Shown piece after piece: positions 42,846-52,625 of a stretch of 64,000 nt of DNA. The notes beneath the pieces are model-generated. The model was not told the DNA's origin. It did not search any database and saw nothing but the letters and a program-made list of their open reading frames with translations. Each line of letters opens with the position of its first letter. Positions within the stretch are counted from its first letter, which is position 1. The stretch covers positions 992,001-1,056,000 of the forward strand of contig CAWBRY010000004.1 of NCBI GenBank assembly GCA_963791295.1, in the 5' to 3' direction. The position numbers and the translations under genes are program-made. Source of the stretch: CAWBRY01 sp963791295. Its GTDB lineage: Bacteria; Bacteroidota; Bacteroidia; Chitinophagales; Chitinophagaceae.

Positions 42846-43712
42846 ATGAAAAGGATCTTTACCCTGTGCATATTGTTATGCACGATCATCAGCAGTTTTG
42901 CCCAAACGGATACTACCGGCAAACAAAATCCTGTGAGTGAAGGAGACACCATTCGTATTGGTGGAATGATCATCATCCGGAAACCCGGAAGCAAAGAAAG
43001 ACAGGTTGTCCATGACCGTGAGTACAGAATGCGCAGTCGTCATAGTGATCGCCCCTCCAACCTAAGCACGAACTGGTGGATACTGGACCTCGGGTTTTCC
43101 AACTATACAGATAACACAGACTACAGCAGCGCCGCTGCACAAGCTTATGCCCCTGGAAGCAATAAGACCTGGTTTGCCCTAAAAGATGGAAAGTCTCGCA
43201 GCGTCAACATCTGGTTTTTCATGCAGCGCCTTAACATGATCGAACATGTAGTAAACCTCAAATACGGATTAGGGCTCGAACTAAATAATTATCGCTACAA
43301 ACAACCCATTCGTTATGATGCCAACCCTCCTGCTATGGTCAATCCGCCACGGGTGAGATATGATAGCACGGTTGGACGCACTTATTCAAAGAATAAGCTG
43401 GCTGCAGATTATCTCACGGTGCCCATCATGATCAATTTTAACTTTACTCCTCGCCGAAATAGAGGTTTTGGCTTCAGCGCCGGTGTGAGCGCCGGTTATC
43501 TCTACAGTGCCAGAAATAAGACCGTCACCTCAGACGAAAAGAAAAGGAAAGCCAAGGATGATTTTGAGCTGGAAAAGTGGAAACTCTCCTATGTAGCTGA
43601 ATTATCATTGGGCCCGGTGCGTTTTTATGGCTCCCTCGCATTCAAGAATATGTATGAGCGGGGATTGGATATCACTCCATATAATTTCGGGTTCCGGTTT
43701 AGTAATTGGTAG
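42846..43712 (+). CDS. Outer-membrane beta-barrel-like protein of the ECF operon
   Basis: From ATG 42846 (MKRIFTLCILLCTIISSFAQ, a signal peptide) the 288-residue protein has a charged middle with IRIGGMIIIRKPGSKERQVV. Its second half alternates in the way of a barrel (WWILDLGFSNYTDNTDY, LKYGLGLELNNYRYKQPI, GFGFSAGVSAGYLYSARN) and ends on an aromatic residue (PYNFGFRFSNW). Such proteins often accompany ECF/anti-sigma pairs in this family. Its role is unknown; it may be the regulon's envelope component. It overlaps the following minus-strand pseudogene by 14 bp. Confidence 0.75.
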   Translation: MKRIFTLCILLCTIISSFAQTDTTGKQNPVSEGDTIRIGGMIIIRKPGSKERQVVHDREYRMRSRHSDRPSNLSTNWWILDLGFSNYTDNTDYSSAAAQAYAPGSNKTWFALKDGKSRSVNIWFFMQRLNMIEHVVNLKYGLGLELNNYRYKQPIRYDANPPAMVNPPRVRYDSTVGRTYSKNKLAADYLTVPIMINFNFTPRRNRGFGFSAGVSAGYLYSARNKTVTSDEKKRKAKDDFELEKWKLSYVAELSLGPVRFYGSLAFKNMYERGLDITPYNFGFRFSNW

Positions 43713-44522
43713 AGGTCTGACCCTCTTTACTTTTAAAGTCCGTGATGGTCTTTCCATCATAACGATACACGCCACCACCTGAGCCAAACCAAATATTTCC
43801 TTTCGCATCTTCTAAAATCCCCAAAAGCATTGCTGATTCTGACTTTATTTCGGTTACAGTTGGCTTTTTATTGTACAAGGACTTTGCATCATAACGGGAA
43901 AGCGCCCAGACCTTGGGTATATTGGATTTTACTTCACCGGTAGTCCAGATGTTTCCTTTTCTATCTTCGCAGATATGTCCAACAAAATTTTGCGTGAAAT
44001 TGGTAAATGTGCTGCCGTCATAACGCCAAAGTCCGTCAGATCCGCCCAGCCAGATATTGCCTTTTTTATCTTCGATTATCGAACGAACATTCTTAAAGGA
44101 TTTGCCGTTATTGGTGAAAGCGGTAAATGTTTTTCCATCATAAACACAGGCCTCCCCCCATGTGCCAATCCATAATTTCCCGGTTTTGTCTTCCATGAAA
44201 GTATTAATATCATTATTGGGAAGTCCGTCTTTCGCTGTAAAATTCCGAAACGTTTTCCCATCGTAACGGCTTGCTCCACCATTGGTACCGAACCAGATAT
44301 TAACACGCCTAAGTAAGAAGCAATCAAAATGTCTCCGTTTCTGGCTTGCTTTACATTCCGAACCATACTCATAGGCACCCTGGAGGTGGCCGCCTCTTTA
44401 AGTTGAGCCTCGGAGTATAGTCCTTTACTGATATTATCTTGTGGCACGTTTGTTTGGCTTTGCCCACAGGAGGTGTGAAAAACAAACACCAGGAATAAGG
44501 TGTAAACGTGTGCGTATCTCAT
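43699..44522 (-). pseudogene. Sensor-type beta-propeller lipoprotein, frameshifted (copy A)
   Basis: The reading opens at ATG 44522 with a lipoprotein signal (HTSC) and the same N-terminus as copy B, including VPMSMVRNVKQARNGDILIA. Near 44300 the frame breaks: a different frame then runs NIWFGTNGGASRYDGKTFRN, EDKTGKLWIGTWGEACVYDG, and so on to the stop at 43699. Alignment with copy B also suggests that propeller blades were lost at the break. The repeats are the Reg_prop type seen in two-component hybrid sensors, but no kinase part is present. Probably non-functional. Confidence 0.75.
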
Positions 44523-44589
44523 TCAGTGTATATTTATTTTCTCCGTGCCATGCTGCGTGTCCCCACGAAGCACAAATGCGTCTGAATGT

Positions 44590-45595
44590 TCAACATCCTT
44601 TTTTTCTGGATAGGGCATAAATCACGTTGCCTGAAACAGATAAACTGAAGACCTTATCTTCTATAGCAGGAAGTAACAGTTTCCATGTTTTTCCCTTGTC
44701 TGATGATCTGAAGATGCCTTTAGGATGACTGCAAAAGAAGTTTTCATCAACCTGTATAATTGAGTAAATGCTATAGTCGGCCGGAAGGTCCGCATCGATG
44801 CGGCTGCCAGGTTTGACCGCCATCGTAGGATGTTCGTACTCTACTGGTTCTCGACTGTGTATTGAACGTGATGGCAGCAAATCCACCTTTGATGTTTTCT
44901 ACATTGATGCCAACAACGCCCTCTATAATCGTCAACTTCCAGGTTTCACCATCATCGGTCGATCTTAATATCCCCTTTGCGCCGGTTGCAAGGAGTACAC
45001 CGTTTGACTCGACCATTTTCGTTACCAAACCCTCAGTAAGGAGAAGTTTCCAGGTTTTTCCACTGTCAGTAGATTTATAAAGTTGGCTGTTAGGAATCCG
45101 GGAGCCTGTAGCGATGAAAACGGTACCTCCGGCAGTTTCAAAAACGGTGGTAATCTCTCCCCGTTGAAAATTCGTGTATACAGGCTGCCATGCGCCTGTT
45201 CCCTTTGTTTTCTGAAAAAAATGTCCCTCGAAATTATAAGCAAATATCCCGGCCTTACCGTGGACAATGTTTACCTCTTTATCCGGCAAAAGGAAACTCT
45301 CTTTTTTCCAGAAAGGATCTGTAGAATTTGAGTTAGAGTGATATACCCCGTTTCCGGCACGGAAATAGAGCTCATTATCATTTGCAAAGAAATCTCCCTC
45401 TAAATTTTCGGGCAGCCCCTTGCTGAAGTCCTGCCATGTTTGTCCGCCATCAGCAGATTTAAAAACGATGTTTACAGGCCCTGATTTAGTTCCTTCGATT
45501 GTTTTCTCTCCCGCTTTCTTTTCTTTTAGCACAAAAGAATTTAATAGAAATAATACCAGGAGGTTAACCGGAACAAACACAAATAATCTTTTCAT
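44590..45595 (-). pseudogene. YCF48/BNR-repeat photosynthesis-type exo-sialidase-like protein, frameshifted
   Basis: The first frame, from ATG 45595, carries a signal and repeated BNR/YCF48 units such as SADGGQTWQDFSKGL, STDSGKTWKLLLTEG and STDDGETWKLTIIEG. It breaks near 44800 at TSYDGGQTWQ. Skipping one base restores RIDADLPADYSIYSIIQVDE, then FRSSDKGKTWKLLLPA and the stop at 44590. The C-terminal frame ends within an A7 run. Such repeats form beta-propellers; substrate cannot be assigned. It lies between the two disrupted propeller lipoproteins. Confidence 0.75.
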
Positions 45596-45665
45596 TTTTT
45601 TAAAATTTAGAGTAAAACATATTGATTAATAATTAGCGGAAAGTAGCGGGTGGGGGTAATACACA

Positions 45666-46707
45666 TTATCTCTGTTCCTCTTTACTTTTAAAGTCCGTAA
45701 TGGTCTTTCCATCATAACGATGCACCCCACCTGCAGACCCAAACCAAATACTTCCATCGTTAGCTTCCAAAATCCCAAAAAATCCATTGGTCCTCCTGAC
45801 TTAATTTCTGTTACAGTGGGCATTTTATCGTACAAGGACTTTGCATCATAACGTGAAAGAGCCCAGACCCCTCCGCCAGGATTTACTTCACCAGTAGTCC
45901 AGATGTTTCCTTTTTTATCTTCGATTATAGCATAAACACCTCTCTGCGATACCTTGGTAAAGGTACTGCCGTCATAGCGCCAAAGACCATTGGCACGCCC
46001 ACCATTGCCACCAAGCCAAATATTGCCTTTTTTATCTTCGATTATCGACCAAACGTTGTTAAAAGCTTTGCCTTCATGGATTAACGTGGTAAATGTTTTT
46101 CCGTCATAAACGAAAGCCTCGCCCCTTGTGCCAATCCATAATTTCCCTGTTTTGTCTTCAATGATAGTAGTAATATTATTGGAATTTCCTTCTCTCGTTG
46201 TAAAATTTCGAAAAGATTTCCCATCGTAACGGCTTACTCCACCTCCTCCAGTGCCGAACCAAATAATGCCGGCTTTATCTTCGTAAATACACATAACCGC
46301 ATTATTAGCAAGTCCCTCCCTGGTTGTAAAATGTTGAAAGGATTTCCCATTGTAATAATAAACACCTGAATCAATGAGAAGCGAACCAAATATTTCCTCT
46401 TCGATCTTCCAGGACATCCCAGAATCTGTGAACCTAATTTACTTGTGAGATTAGTAAAAGATTTTCCATCGTATCGAAAAACACCATCCCATCTTGCAGC
46501 AATCAAAATGTTTCCGTTTCTATCTTGTTTTACATTCCGAACCTGACTTATAGGCACTTTGGAGGTGTCCGCCTCTTTAAATTGAGACTCGGAGAGGCCA
46601 TTGTGTTCTTTACTGAAATTATCTTGTGGTGCGTTTGTTTGCTTTTGTCCACAGGCAGTGTGAAAAACAAGCATCAGGAACAAGGTATATACGTATGCGT
46701 ATTTCAT
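45666..46707 (-). pseudogene. Sensor-type beta-propeller lipoprotein, frameshifted three times (copy B)
   Basis: From ATG 46707 the frame gives a lipoprotein (HTAC) and VPISQVRNVKQDRNGNILIA, DGVFRYDGKSFTNLTSKLGS. It breaks near 46430 (shift restoring FWDVLEDRRGNIWFAS), again near 46375 (restoring DSGVYYYNGKSFQHFTTREG), and a third time near 45780 (restoring GILEANDGSIWFGSAGGVHR and a stop at 45666). Between breaks the Reg_prop blades are clear, as in IWFGTGGGGVSRYDGKSF. About 80% similar to copy A at DNA level by eye. The lesions are not confined to homopolymers, so decay is more likely than sequencing error. Confidence 0.78.
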
Positions 46708-46772
46708 AATTTCTTTATGGATCCTATAGTGAAAGTATCTCGCTTGCCTTTTTGATGGCCGAAGGGTATTGC

Positions 46773-48551
46773 TTAATTGATTCGCTTGCCAGTCATCTCT
46801 CGCCCATCCTGGAAAAGGATCAGCTTTTCCGGATTGCCTTGCTCATTTTTTACGAATAAGATCTTGCCATCTATTGCTTTCATGAAAAACTTAGTTTCAG
46901 ATTCCGCGTATAACTCAATGCGGGGCTGACCTGTGGCCTCTCTATACAACCGCCCAGCCTCCTTAGTTATTGAAATCACGAAAGAAGGATTCACCTCGTA
47001 TTTGCCAACGTAAGTATCCAATATCTTGCTCTCAACGGGAGCCTCCTTAGGGTCAGGAACCTTCTCACCCAATTCATTTAATTTTCTGATGGCGTTCATG
47101 CTATAAGGGTCCAGCTCGAGTGATTTTTTATAATCCATGATGGCCTTTGTCTTTTCACCATTCAACATATAGGCTTCACCCCGGCTATCCCACACATTGA
47201 ACGATTGAGGATATTCTATTACATTAAGGTTAAATACGGCAATAGCTTCCCTGATTCTGCCCGTAGCGATCATACCATATCCTAGTCCATTGATCTCACC
47301 TTCGTTGAGATAATAAGTGGGTTGCTTTTTGATTTCCGCATATCGCTTCAGGGCATTTTCCAGCGAAGTAGTCACAAGTGTTCTACCAAACACATACGAA
47401 ACTGATATTTTAGGCAGATCAAAGGGTTGATCATACAATATTTTCAGGATATCATTTTGCATAGCATCCAGATTCGTAAATCCCGTATTATTGAGCAATA
47501 CCACAAGATGTCGGTTCTTTGGAATCCGGATCACCGATGTATTGAAGCCATTAACGGCACCCTGGTGGCCCATCGCCTCAACGGAGTCTTTTAATTGGCC
47601 AATCTGCGTTTTGTAGACACCCCAACCGTAGGCATAGCCGCTTTTGTAAGGTGTAAACATGATCGCTTTCGAGGAGGCAGACAAAAGCTTGTCGCTGTAC
47701 AAAGCCTGATCCCAAAGGGCTAAATCTTCGACGGTTGAGTACAAAGAACCTGCGGCATAAGGAAGGGACATATCGAGGTAGGGAGCATTTTCATACAACA
47801 AATTCCATCTATCGTAGCCACTGGCCCGGTTGGGTAAGATCTTGAAAAAAATATCATAGCCAGTATTATTCATCTGTAGTGGCGTAAAAATGTTTTCCTG
47901 TAAAACTTTTTCATAGGTTTTACCGGTAACTTTCTCAATAATAGCTCCCAGCAAAAAATAACCTGAATTACTGTAGGCAAAAGTAGAACCTGGTTCAAAT
48001 TCAAGTGTCGAGTCCGAAAACTGTTTAATGAAGTCAGCAGGTTTGTATCGATTGCGGCTATGCTTTTCATTAAAGGAAGGAAAATTGGTATAATTGGGAA
48101 TGCCGGAGGTATGGGTAAGCAAATGGTGAATGGTAATTTTGTCTCCCGCTGCTTTAGGATAGTCGGCCAGATAGTCGGTAATTTTGCCCTCCAGCTTAAG
48201 TTTGCCTTGCTCTACTAACTGCATGATCAGCATAGCGGTAAATTGCTTGGTGAGCGAACCCAGGCGAAACTTGGTGTCGGGTGTATTGGGAATATTCCAT
48301 TCCATATTTGCCAGACCGTAACCTTTTTTAAAGATCACTTTCCCATTCTCTACAACCAGCACAGATCCGTTGAACTCACCATTGTCTACGTATCTGCCCA
48401 TGAGATCGTCGATTTGTTTGGCCTTTTGCTGAGCAAATGCCATAGGGGTAAGGGCAAACAGTACAACAACAGTTATCCAATGGCGAGCTAGTATATATTT
48501 TTTTTTCAGCATCATAATCGGGCTAAATAAAATGTTTCTTTTATTTTTCAT
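46773..48551 (-). CDS. Beta-lactamase-fold serine hydrolase with a TPR-like C-terminal part
   Basis: This 592-residue protein has a signal peptide (AMAFAQ). The beta-lactamase/transpeptidase-like domain carries SLTK (FRLGSLTKQFTAMLIMQLVE), YSN (STFAYSNSGYFLLGAI) and HTSGIP, the class C/esterase pattern. The C-terminal part holds a TPR-like pair (FNVWDSRGEAYMLNGEKTKA, IMDYKKSLELDPYSMNAIRK) and a small beta domain typical of this group. Substrates of such Bacteroidota enzymes vary (D-Ala peptides, esters) and cannot be chosen here. An internal ATG at 48512 would give a shorter, cleaner signal peptide. Confidence 0.85.
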   Translation of the reverse strand: MKNKRNILFSPIMMLKKKYILARHWITVVVLFALTPMAFAQQKAKQIDDLMGRYVDNGEFNGSVLVVENGKVIFKKGYGLANMEWNIPNTPDTKFRLGSLTKQFTAMLIMQLVEQGKLKLEGKITDYLADYPKAAGDKITIHHLLTHTSGIPNYTNFPSFNEKHSRNRYKPADFIKQFSDSTLEFEPGSTFAYSNSGYFLLGAIIEKVTGKTYEKVLQENIFTPLQMNNTGYDIFFKILPNRASGYDRWNLLYENAPYLDMSLPYAAGSLYSTVEDLALWDQALYSDKLLSASSKAIMFTPYKSGYAYGWGVYKTQIGQLKDSVEAMGHQGAVNGFNTSVIRIPKNRHLVVLLNNTGFTNLDAMQNDILKILYDQPFDLPKISVSYVFGRTLVTTSLENALKRYAEIKKQPTYYLNEGEINGLGYGMIATGRIREAIAVFNLNVIEYPQSFNVWDSRGEAYMLNGEKTKAIMDYKKSLELDPYSMNAIRKLNELGEKVPDPKEAPVESKILDTYVGKYEVNPSFVISITKEAGRLYREATGQPRIELYAESETKFFMKAIDGKILFVKNEQGNPEKLILFQDGREMTGKRIN

Positions 48552-48917
48552 ATCCTATCAATTTGATTCAGCGATATTACTCTGATATCTTTAAGCCCGG
48601 AGATTTTGGTTGTAAATAGAAGTGTAAACTTTGTAAATAAATCGTAAATAGTATGCCTGCCGACCCACCGCCCCTACCGGGCAAGGATGAGAAATCAAAT
48701 CTGCTCTGAAATTCTACTCCGCAAAACTCCACTAGATAATATCTAAATATCCCGTTAAAAGACAGGGAGAAAGGAAAATAATTCTTTGTGGCACTGCGTT
48801 TGAACATAGCACGGCATTGATTTCTCGGCTTTTTTTCGGATATTCAAATCACCATTTTTTTCACGGCTCCACTAAGCCATTTGAGTCAACAATACAGTAT
48901 CAACAGATCCTGTGAGT
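48552..48917. other. Divergent intergenic region, hydrolase / L,D-transpeptidase
   Basis: This 366-bp gap separates divergent genes. It is AT-rich near the hydrolase and contains TGTAAAC and CGTAAAT strings near 48625 that resemble but do not match the ECF sites (spacer too short). A 76-codon frame on the minus strand (48577-48807) shows no protein-like composition or signal. I see no RNA gene. Confidence 0.5.
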
Positions 48918-49481
48918 ATGAAGAATATTATTGTATTTATTGCTTTATTCCTCTGTGGCAGCCTGCTAGCCTCCACTTACCATTATGCCCCTCATTCAAC
49001 AGCGAAAAGACGATTTAACTCCAACTCGAATGGTCCGGTAGGAGCGATCAGCATCATTATCGATAAGTCTGATTATGAGTTAAGTGTATATGATGAAAAA
49101 GGTTGGTATGCCACGTATCCCGTCGTCTTTGGAAACAGCAGCCTGGAAGACAAGAAAATGGAAGGAGATAAGAACACGCCGGAGGGCACCTTCCATATTG
49201 CCAGTAAAAAATACCATGAAAAATGGTACCGCTACCTCGGCCTGGACTATCCCAATGAAGCCAGCCGCGAGAAATTCAATCGACGCAAACAGAGAGGCGA
49301 GATCCCTTCCGGTGCGAGGATCGGAGGAGGGATAGGCATACATGGGACTTTCCCTCATGAAGACTTCGTCATTGACCGCTATAAAAACTGGACGCTCGGG
49401 TGTATTTCCATGAAAAGAAACGACGTCGAAGAAGTCTACCAATATACTCCTGTTGGTACAGCAGTGACGATACGGAAATAA
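48918..49481 (+). CDS. L,D-transpeptidase (YkuD family)
   Basis: From ATG 48918 (MKNIIVFIALFLCGSLLAST) this 187-residue protein has a signal peptide and a YkuD domain with IIIDKSDYELSVYDEKGWYA, NTPEGTFHIASKKYHEKWYR, GIGIHGTFPH (His142) and the catalytic NWTLGCISMKRNDVEEVYQY (Cys162 in GCISM). The family forms 3-3 crosslinks or attaches proteins to peptidoglycan. A GTG at 48912 would add two residues. It is convergent with the alpha/beta hydrolase gene, only 1 bp apart. Confidence 0.92.
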   Translation: MKNIIVFIALFLCGSLLASTYHYAPHSTAKRRFNSNSNGPVGAISIIIDKSDYELSVYDEKGWYATYPVVFGNSSLEDKKMEGDKNTPEGTFHIASKKYHEKWYRYLGLDYPNEASREKFNRRKQRGEIPSGARIGGGIGIHGTFPHEDFVIDRYKNWTLGCISMKRNDVEEVYQYTPVGTAVTIRK

Positions 49482-49482
49482 A

Positions 49483-50412
49483 CTAACGGCCGTATTTAGC
49501 GAGGAAATCTCTTAACTCCATTCTCCATTTGATCGGATCGCTTTTCAACAACGATCCATGTCCGGCATTATCATATACAACCAGTTTTTTTTGCCTTGAG
49601 GAAATCGCCATGTAAACTTTTTCTATTTCAGGCTGAAGGACATAGTCGTCGAATCTTCCCCACTGCAGCAGCACGGGGCAATCAATTTTCTTTACATAGT
49701 CAGTCGTCTCATGATTAAATCCATTGAAGCCTCTTTCTATTCCGATCCAAAAGGTCACCAGGAATGCAAATGGCTGTTGTGGGAATCCCAATATCCTGGC
49801 TCTTGCTTTGAGGTGGGATTGCATGGATTCAAATGGCATTTCGATGATGATGCCGGAAGGATTTAATGAATAATCACTGACAGCCTTCGTCACTGCCACA
49901 GCTCCCATCGAGCTTCCCCACAGATAAATATTTTTTTCACCCTTCTTATTAATCCAATCGTACGCCAGCTTCACTTCCTCGCTTTCTTTGGATCCAATGG
50001 TAGTTGTATTGCCTCCGCTTTGACCATGCGCGCGAAAATCAACCAATAAGACATTGTATCCCATAAACCGAAAATTCTCCGCCTCGGTGATCGTCCATAA
50101 TTTATTCACGGTGAGACCGTGAAAAAGGATCACAGTCCCCTTGAACAATGAATCTGCCTTACTATACCAGCCTTCAATAGAAGTTCCATTCTTTGTAGTC
50201 ATCCGAACAGTATCAATGGGAAATTCCGGAACACCGTTGACGACGGATTTGCCCTGCTTGGGGCCAGTAAATAACTTCCATGTTTTAGCGAAAATATTTG
50301 GGGTAGGCTTATATATAAGGAGTGAAGTATCATTATAGAAATGAGTGAGACGATAAGCATAGAATGCTGAACTGATGTTGATGAGTATAAATTGCGCCAG
50401 GACAACCCACAA
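49483..50412 (-). CDS. Membrane-anchored alpha/beta hydrolase
   Basis: This 309-residue protein has an N-terminal membrane helix and the alpha/beta hydrolase motifs ILFHGLTVNKLW (oxyanion region), GxSxG as GSSMGA in IYLWGSSMGAVAVTKAVSDY, a LVDFRAHGQSGGNTTTIG loop and the C-terminal NAGHGSLLKSD histidine. It resembles the 'alpha/beta fold hydrolase' lipase group common in this phylum. Start: there is no ATG in the open frame upstream; the frame stays open well beyond 50412 and the only reasonable initiator is a TTG at 50412. This is unusual here, so the true start is uncertain. Confidence 0.8.
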   Translation of the reverse strand: MWVVLAQFILINISSAFYAYRLTHFYNDTSLLIYKPTPNIFAKTWKLFTGPKQGKSVVNGVPEFPIDTVRMTTKNGTSIEGWYSKADSLFKGTVILFHGLTVNKLWTITEAENFRFMGYNVLLVDFRAHGQSGGNTTTIGSKESEEVKLAYDWINKKGEKNIYLWGSSMGAVAVTKAVSDYSLNPSGIIIEMPFESMQSHLKARARILGFPQQPFAFLVTFWIGIERGFNGFNHETTDYVKKIDCPVLLQWGRFDDYVLQPEIEKVYMAISSRQKKLVVYDNAGHGSLLKSDPIKWRMELRDFLAKYGR

Positions 50413-50580
50413 TATCCAGCGAACAACGGCAGGTAATTTCCTTTTTGTCTTTCTGTTCTCAGATTTATGGTGTAACGTGTTTATAGGGCTTGTGGAGTTT
50501 AGGAAGTATATAAGTGTATTGCGTTTGCAGAATAAGGAATTCAGCGTATTAACGTATCTAAAGTATACAGTATTTTGTAA
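50413..50580. other. Intergenic region between acs and the hydrolase gene
   Basis: This 168-bp stretch is AT-rich. The hydrolase frame continues open into it without an ATG (encoding a basic, membrane-proximal sequence like RKTKRKLPAVVRW), so part of it may be coding if initiation is non-canonical. No hairpin terminator after acs is obvious. Confidence 0.35.
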
Positions 50581-52524
50581 TTAGTTTACCAACCTGTTCT
50601 TTTTAATTTCTTCTACGATCCCCGGATCTAACAGACTGGTGATATCACCCAGGTTGTCGGTTTCCCCTTCCGCTATCTTGCGCAGTATGCGTCGCATGAT
50701 CTTTCCGCTCCTTGTCTTAGGGAGACCAGGCACAAACTGAATCTTGTCAGGCTTTGCAATGGCGCCAATGATCCGCGTTACAGTTTCGTGAATGTGTTTC
50801 CTTGTATCCTGTTCACTCCCATGCATGGGTCCGAATGTTACAAACGCATAAATTCCCTGCCCTTTAATATCGTGAGGATACCCAACAACTGCACTTTCAA
50901 CCACGCCGGCATGCATATTAATAGCATTCTCCACCTCAGCAGTGCCGATCCGATGTCCGCTTACATTGAGCACATCATCAACTCGTCCCGTGATCCGGTA
51001 ATTTCCGTTTTCATCCTTAAGGCATCCGTCACCGGTAAAATATAGATTTTCATAAGTGACAAAATAGTTTGTGCGGCAACGTTCATGGTCACCATATGTT
51101 GTACGGATTATAGCCGGCCATGGCGCCTTCATACAAAGATTTCCTTTTATCATTCCATGCTCATCCTTGTTGGTTACTTCCTTGCCATTCTCGTCGACAA
51201 TCACAGGTTGCACACCGGGCATGGGTAATGTTGCCCAGCCTGGCTTGGAAGGAGTAACACCGGCGAGGTTAGATATGAGTACTCCGCCTGTTTCCGTCTG
51301 CCACCAGGTGTCGACTATTGGACATCTCTTCTTCCCGATATTCTCTTCATACCAGTGCCATGCCTCCTCATTGATAGGTTCTCCCACGGTACCCAAAATT
51401 TTTAATGATGAAAGGTCCTTGCCTTTTAAGGGATCAAGCCCAAAACCCATCAGGCTACGAATGGCCGTCGGCGCAGTGTAAAGAATATTCACCTTATACT
51501 TATCTATGATATCCCAGAATCGCCCGGCATCAGGGTAAGTAGGAATACCTTCAAACATTAGCGAGGTTGCCCCGGCGCTCAAGGGACCATAAACAATATA
51601 GCTGTGACCGGTGACCCAACCGATATCTGCCGTACAAAAATGAATATCGCCGGGTATATACTGAAATACATTTACGAATGTATAGTTGGTCCAGACCATG
51701 TAGCCGGCGCAGGTATGGACAACACCCTTTGGCTTTCCCGTACTTCCGGAGGTATACAATATAAATAGAGGATCTTCAGCGTCCATCACTTCAGCAGGAA
51801 AGGAAACAATGCCATCCTTTTCAACCTGTGATTCGGCAAATTCCATTTCATCCTCCCACCAGACATCACGGCCCTTGATCATAGAAACCGGAGTTCTTGT
51901 TCTTGTAAATACGATCACTCTTTTCACGAGTTTATTTCCAACCAGTGCATCATCAATGATATTTTTTAAAGGAATGTCTTTTGCACCCCGGTATGCGCCG
52001 TCACAGGTAACGATATATTCAGCCTTCGCATCCTCCAGCCTGTCGGCAATACTCTGTGCAGAAAATCCACCAAAGATCACACTATGAATGGCCCCGATGC
52101 GAGCGCATCCCAACACAGCATAAGCCAGTTCCGGCACCATTCCCATATAAATGCAAACCCGATCGCCTTTTTTGACACCATTATTTTTTAATACCTGTGC
52201 AAACTGGCAGACTCGCTTATGCAGCCGATTGTATGTAACAACCCGAGTCCTTTCCTCTGGATTATTAGGCTCCCAAATGATTGCAGGCTGATCACCTAAT
52301 TTCTCGAGATGGCGATCGATACAGTTTTCCGTAATATTCAACCGGGCGCCGGCGAACCATTCAATGCGAGGTTCCTTAAAATTCCATTTCAATACCCGAT
52401 CCCATTTCTTGCGCCAGACAAAGTGTTCACCAACGGATGCCCAGAAAGCTTCCGGATCATTTATACTTTTATTGTATTCCGCGTGATATTGTTCGAGTGA
52501 GGTAATTTGAAATGGATATGACAT
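50581..52524 (-). CDS. acs: Acetyl-CoA synthetase
   Basis: This 647-residue enzyme starts MSYPFQITSLEQYHAEYNKS and carries the ANL-superfamily motifs YTSGSTGKPKGVVHTCAGYM, the adenylate-binding DTWWQTETGGVLIS, YFTGDGCLKDENGNYRITGR and the conserved lysine region LPKTRSGKIMRR. Length and order fit AMP-forming acetate-CoA ligase, which activates acetate for the TCA/glyoxylate routes. It is divergent from an MHS-type transporter 101 bp away. Confidence 0.95.
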   Translation of the reverse strand: MSYPFQITSLEQYHAEYNKSINDPEAFWASVGEHFVWRKKWDRVLKWNFKEPRIEWFAGARLNITENCIDRHLEKLGDQPAIIWEPNNPEERTRVVTYNRLHKRVCQFAQVLKNNGVKKGDRVCIYMGMVPELAYAVLGCARIGAIHSVIFGGFSAQSIADRLEDAKAEYIVTCDGAYRGAKDIPLKNIIDDALVGNKLVKRVIVFTRTRTPVSMIKGRDVWWEDEMEFAESQVEKDGIVSFPAEVMDAEDPLFILYTSGSTGKPKGVVHTCAGYMVWTNYTFVNVFQYIPGDIHFCTADIGWVTGHSYIVYGPLSAGATSLMFEGIPTYPDAGRFWDIIDKYKVNILYTAPTAIRSLMGFGLDPLKGKDLSSLKILGTVGEPINEEAWHWYEENIGKKRCPIVDTWWQTETGGVLISNLAGVTPSKPGWATLPMPGVQPVIVDENGKEVTNKDEHGMIKGNLCMKAPWPAIIRTTYGDHERCRTNYFVTYENLYFTGDGCLKDENGNYRITGRVDDVLNVSGHRIGTAEVENAINMHAGVVESAVVGYPHDIKGQGIYAFVTFGPMHGSEQDTRKHIHETVTRIIGAIAKPDKIQFVPGLPKTRSGKIMRRILRKIAEGETDNLGDITSLLDPGIVEEIKKNRLVN

Positions 52525-52625
52525 CGCAATCTTTTACTCGTTAAAAGTACGAAGACAAAAAATTTAGTCCCGTACAAAATCAATTCGTATTTTAATTGTG
52601 AAATCGGTAATATAAAAATAACCAG

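Noticed and set aside
48610..48660. TGTAAAC...CGTAAAT as another ECF promoter
   Set aside because: The -35 has A in place of C and the spacer is too short.
48577..48807. 76-codon minus-strand frame in the intergenic region
   Set aside because: No family, signal peptide or codon pattern; it is AT-driven and lies across the promoter region.
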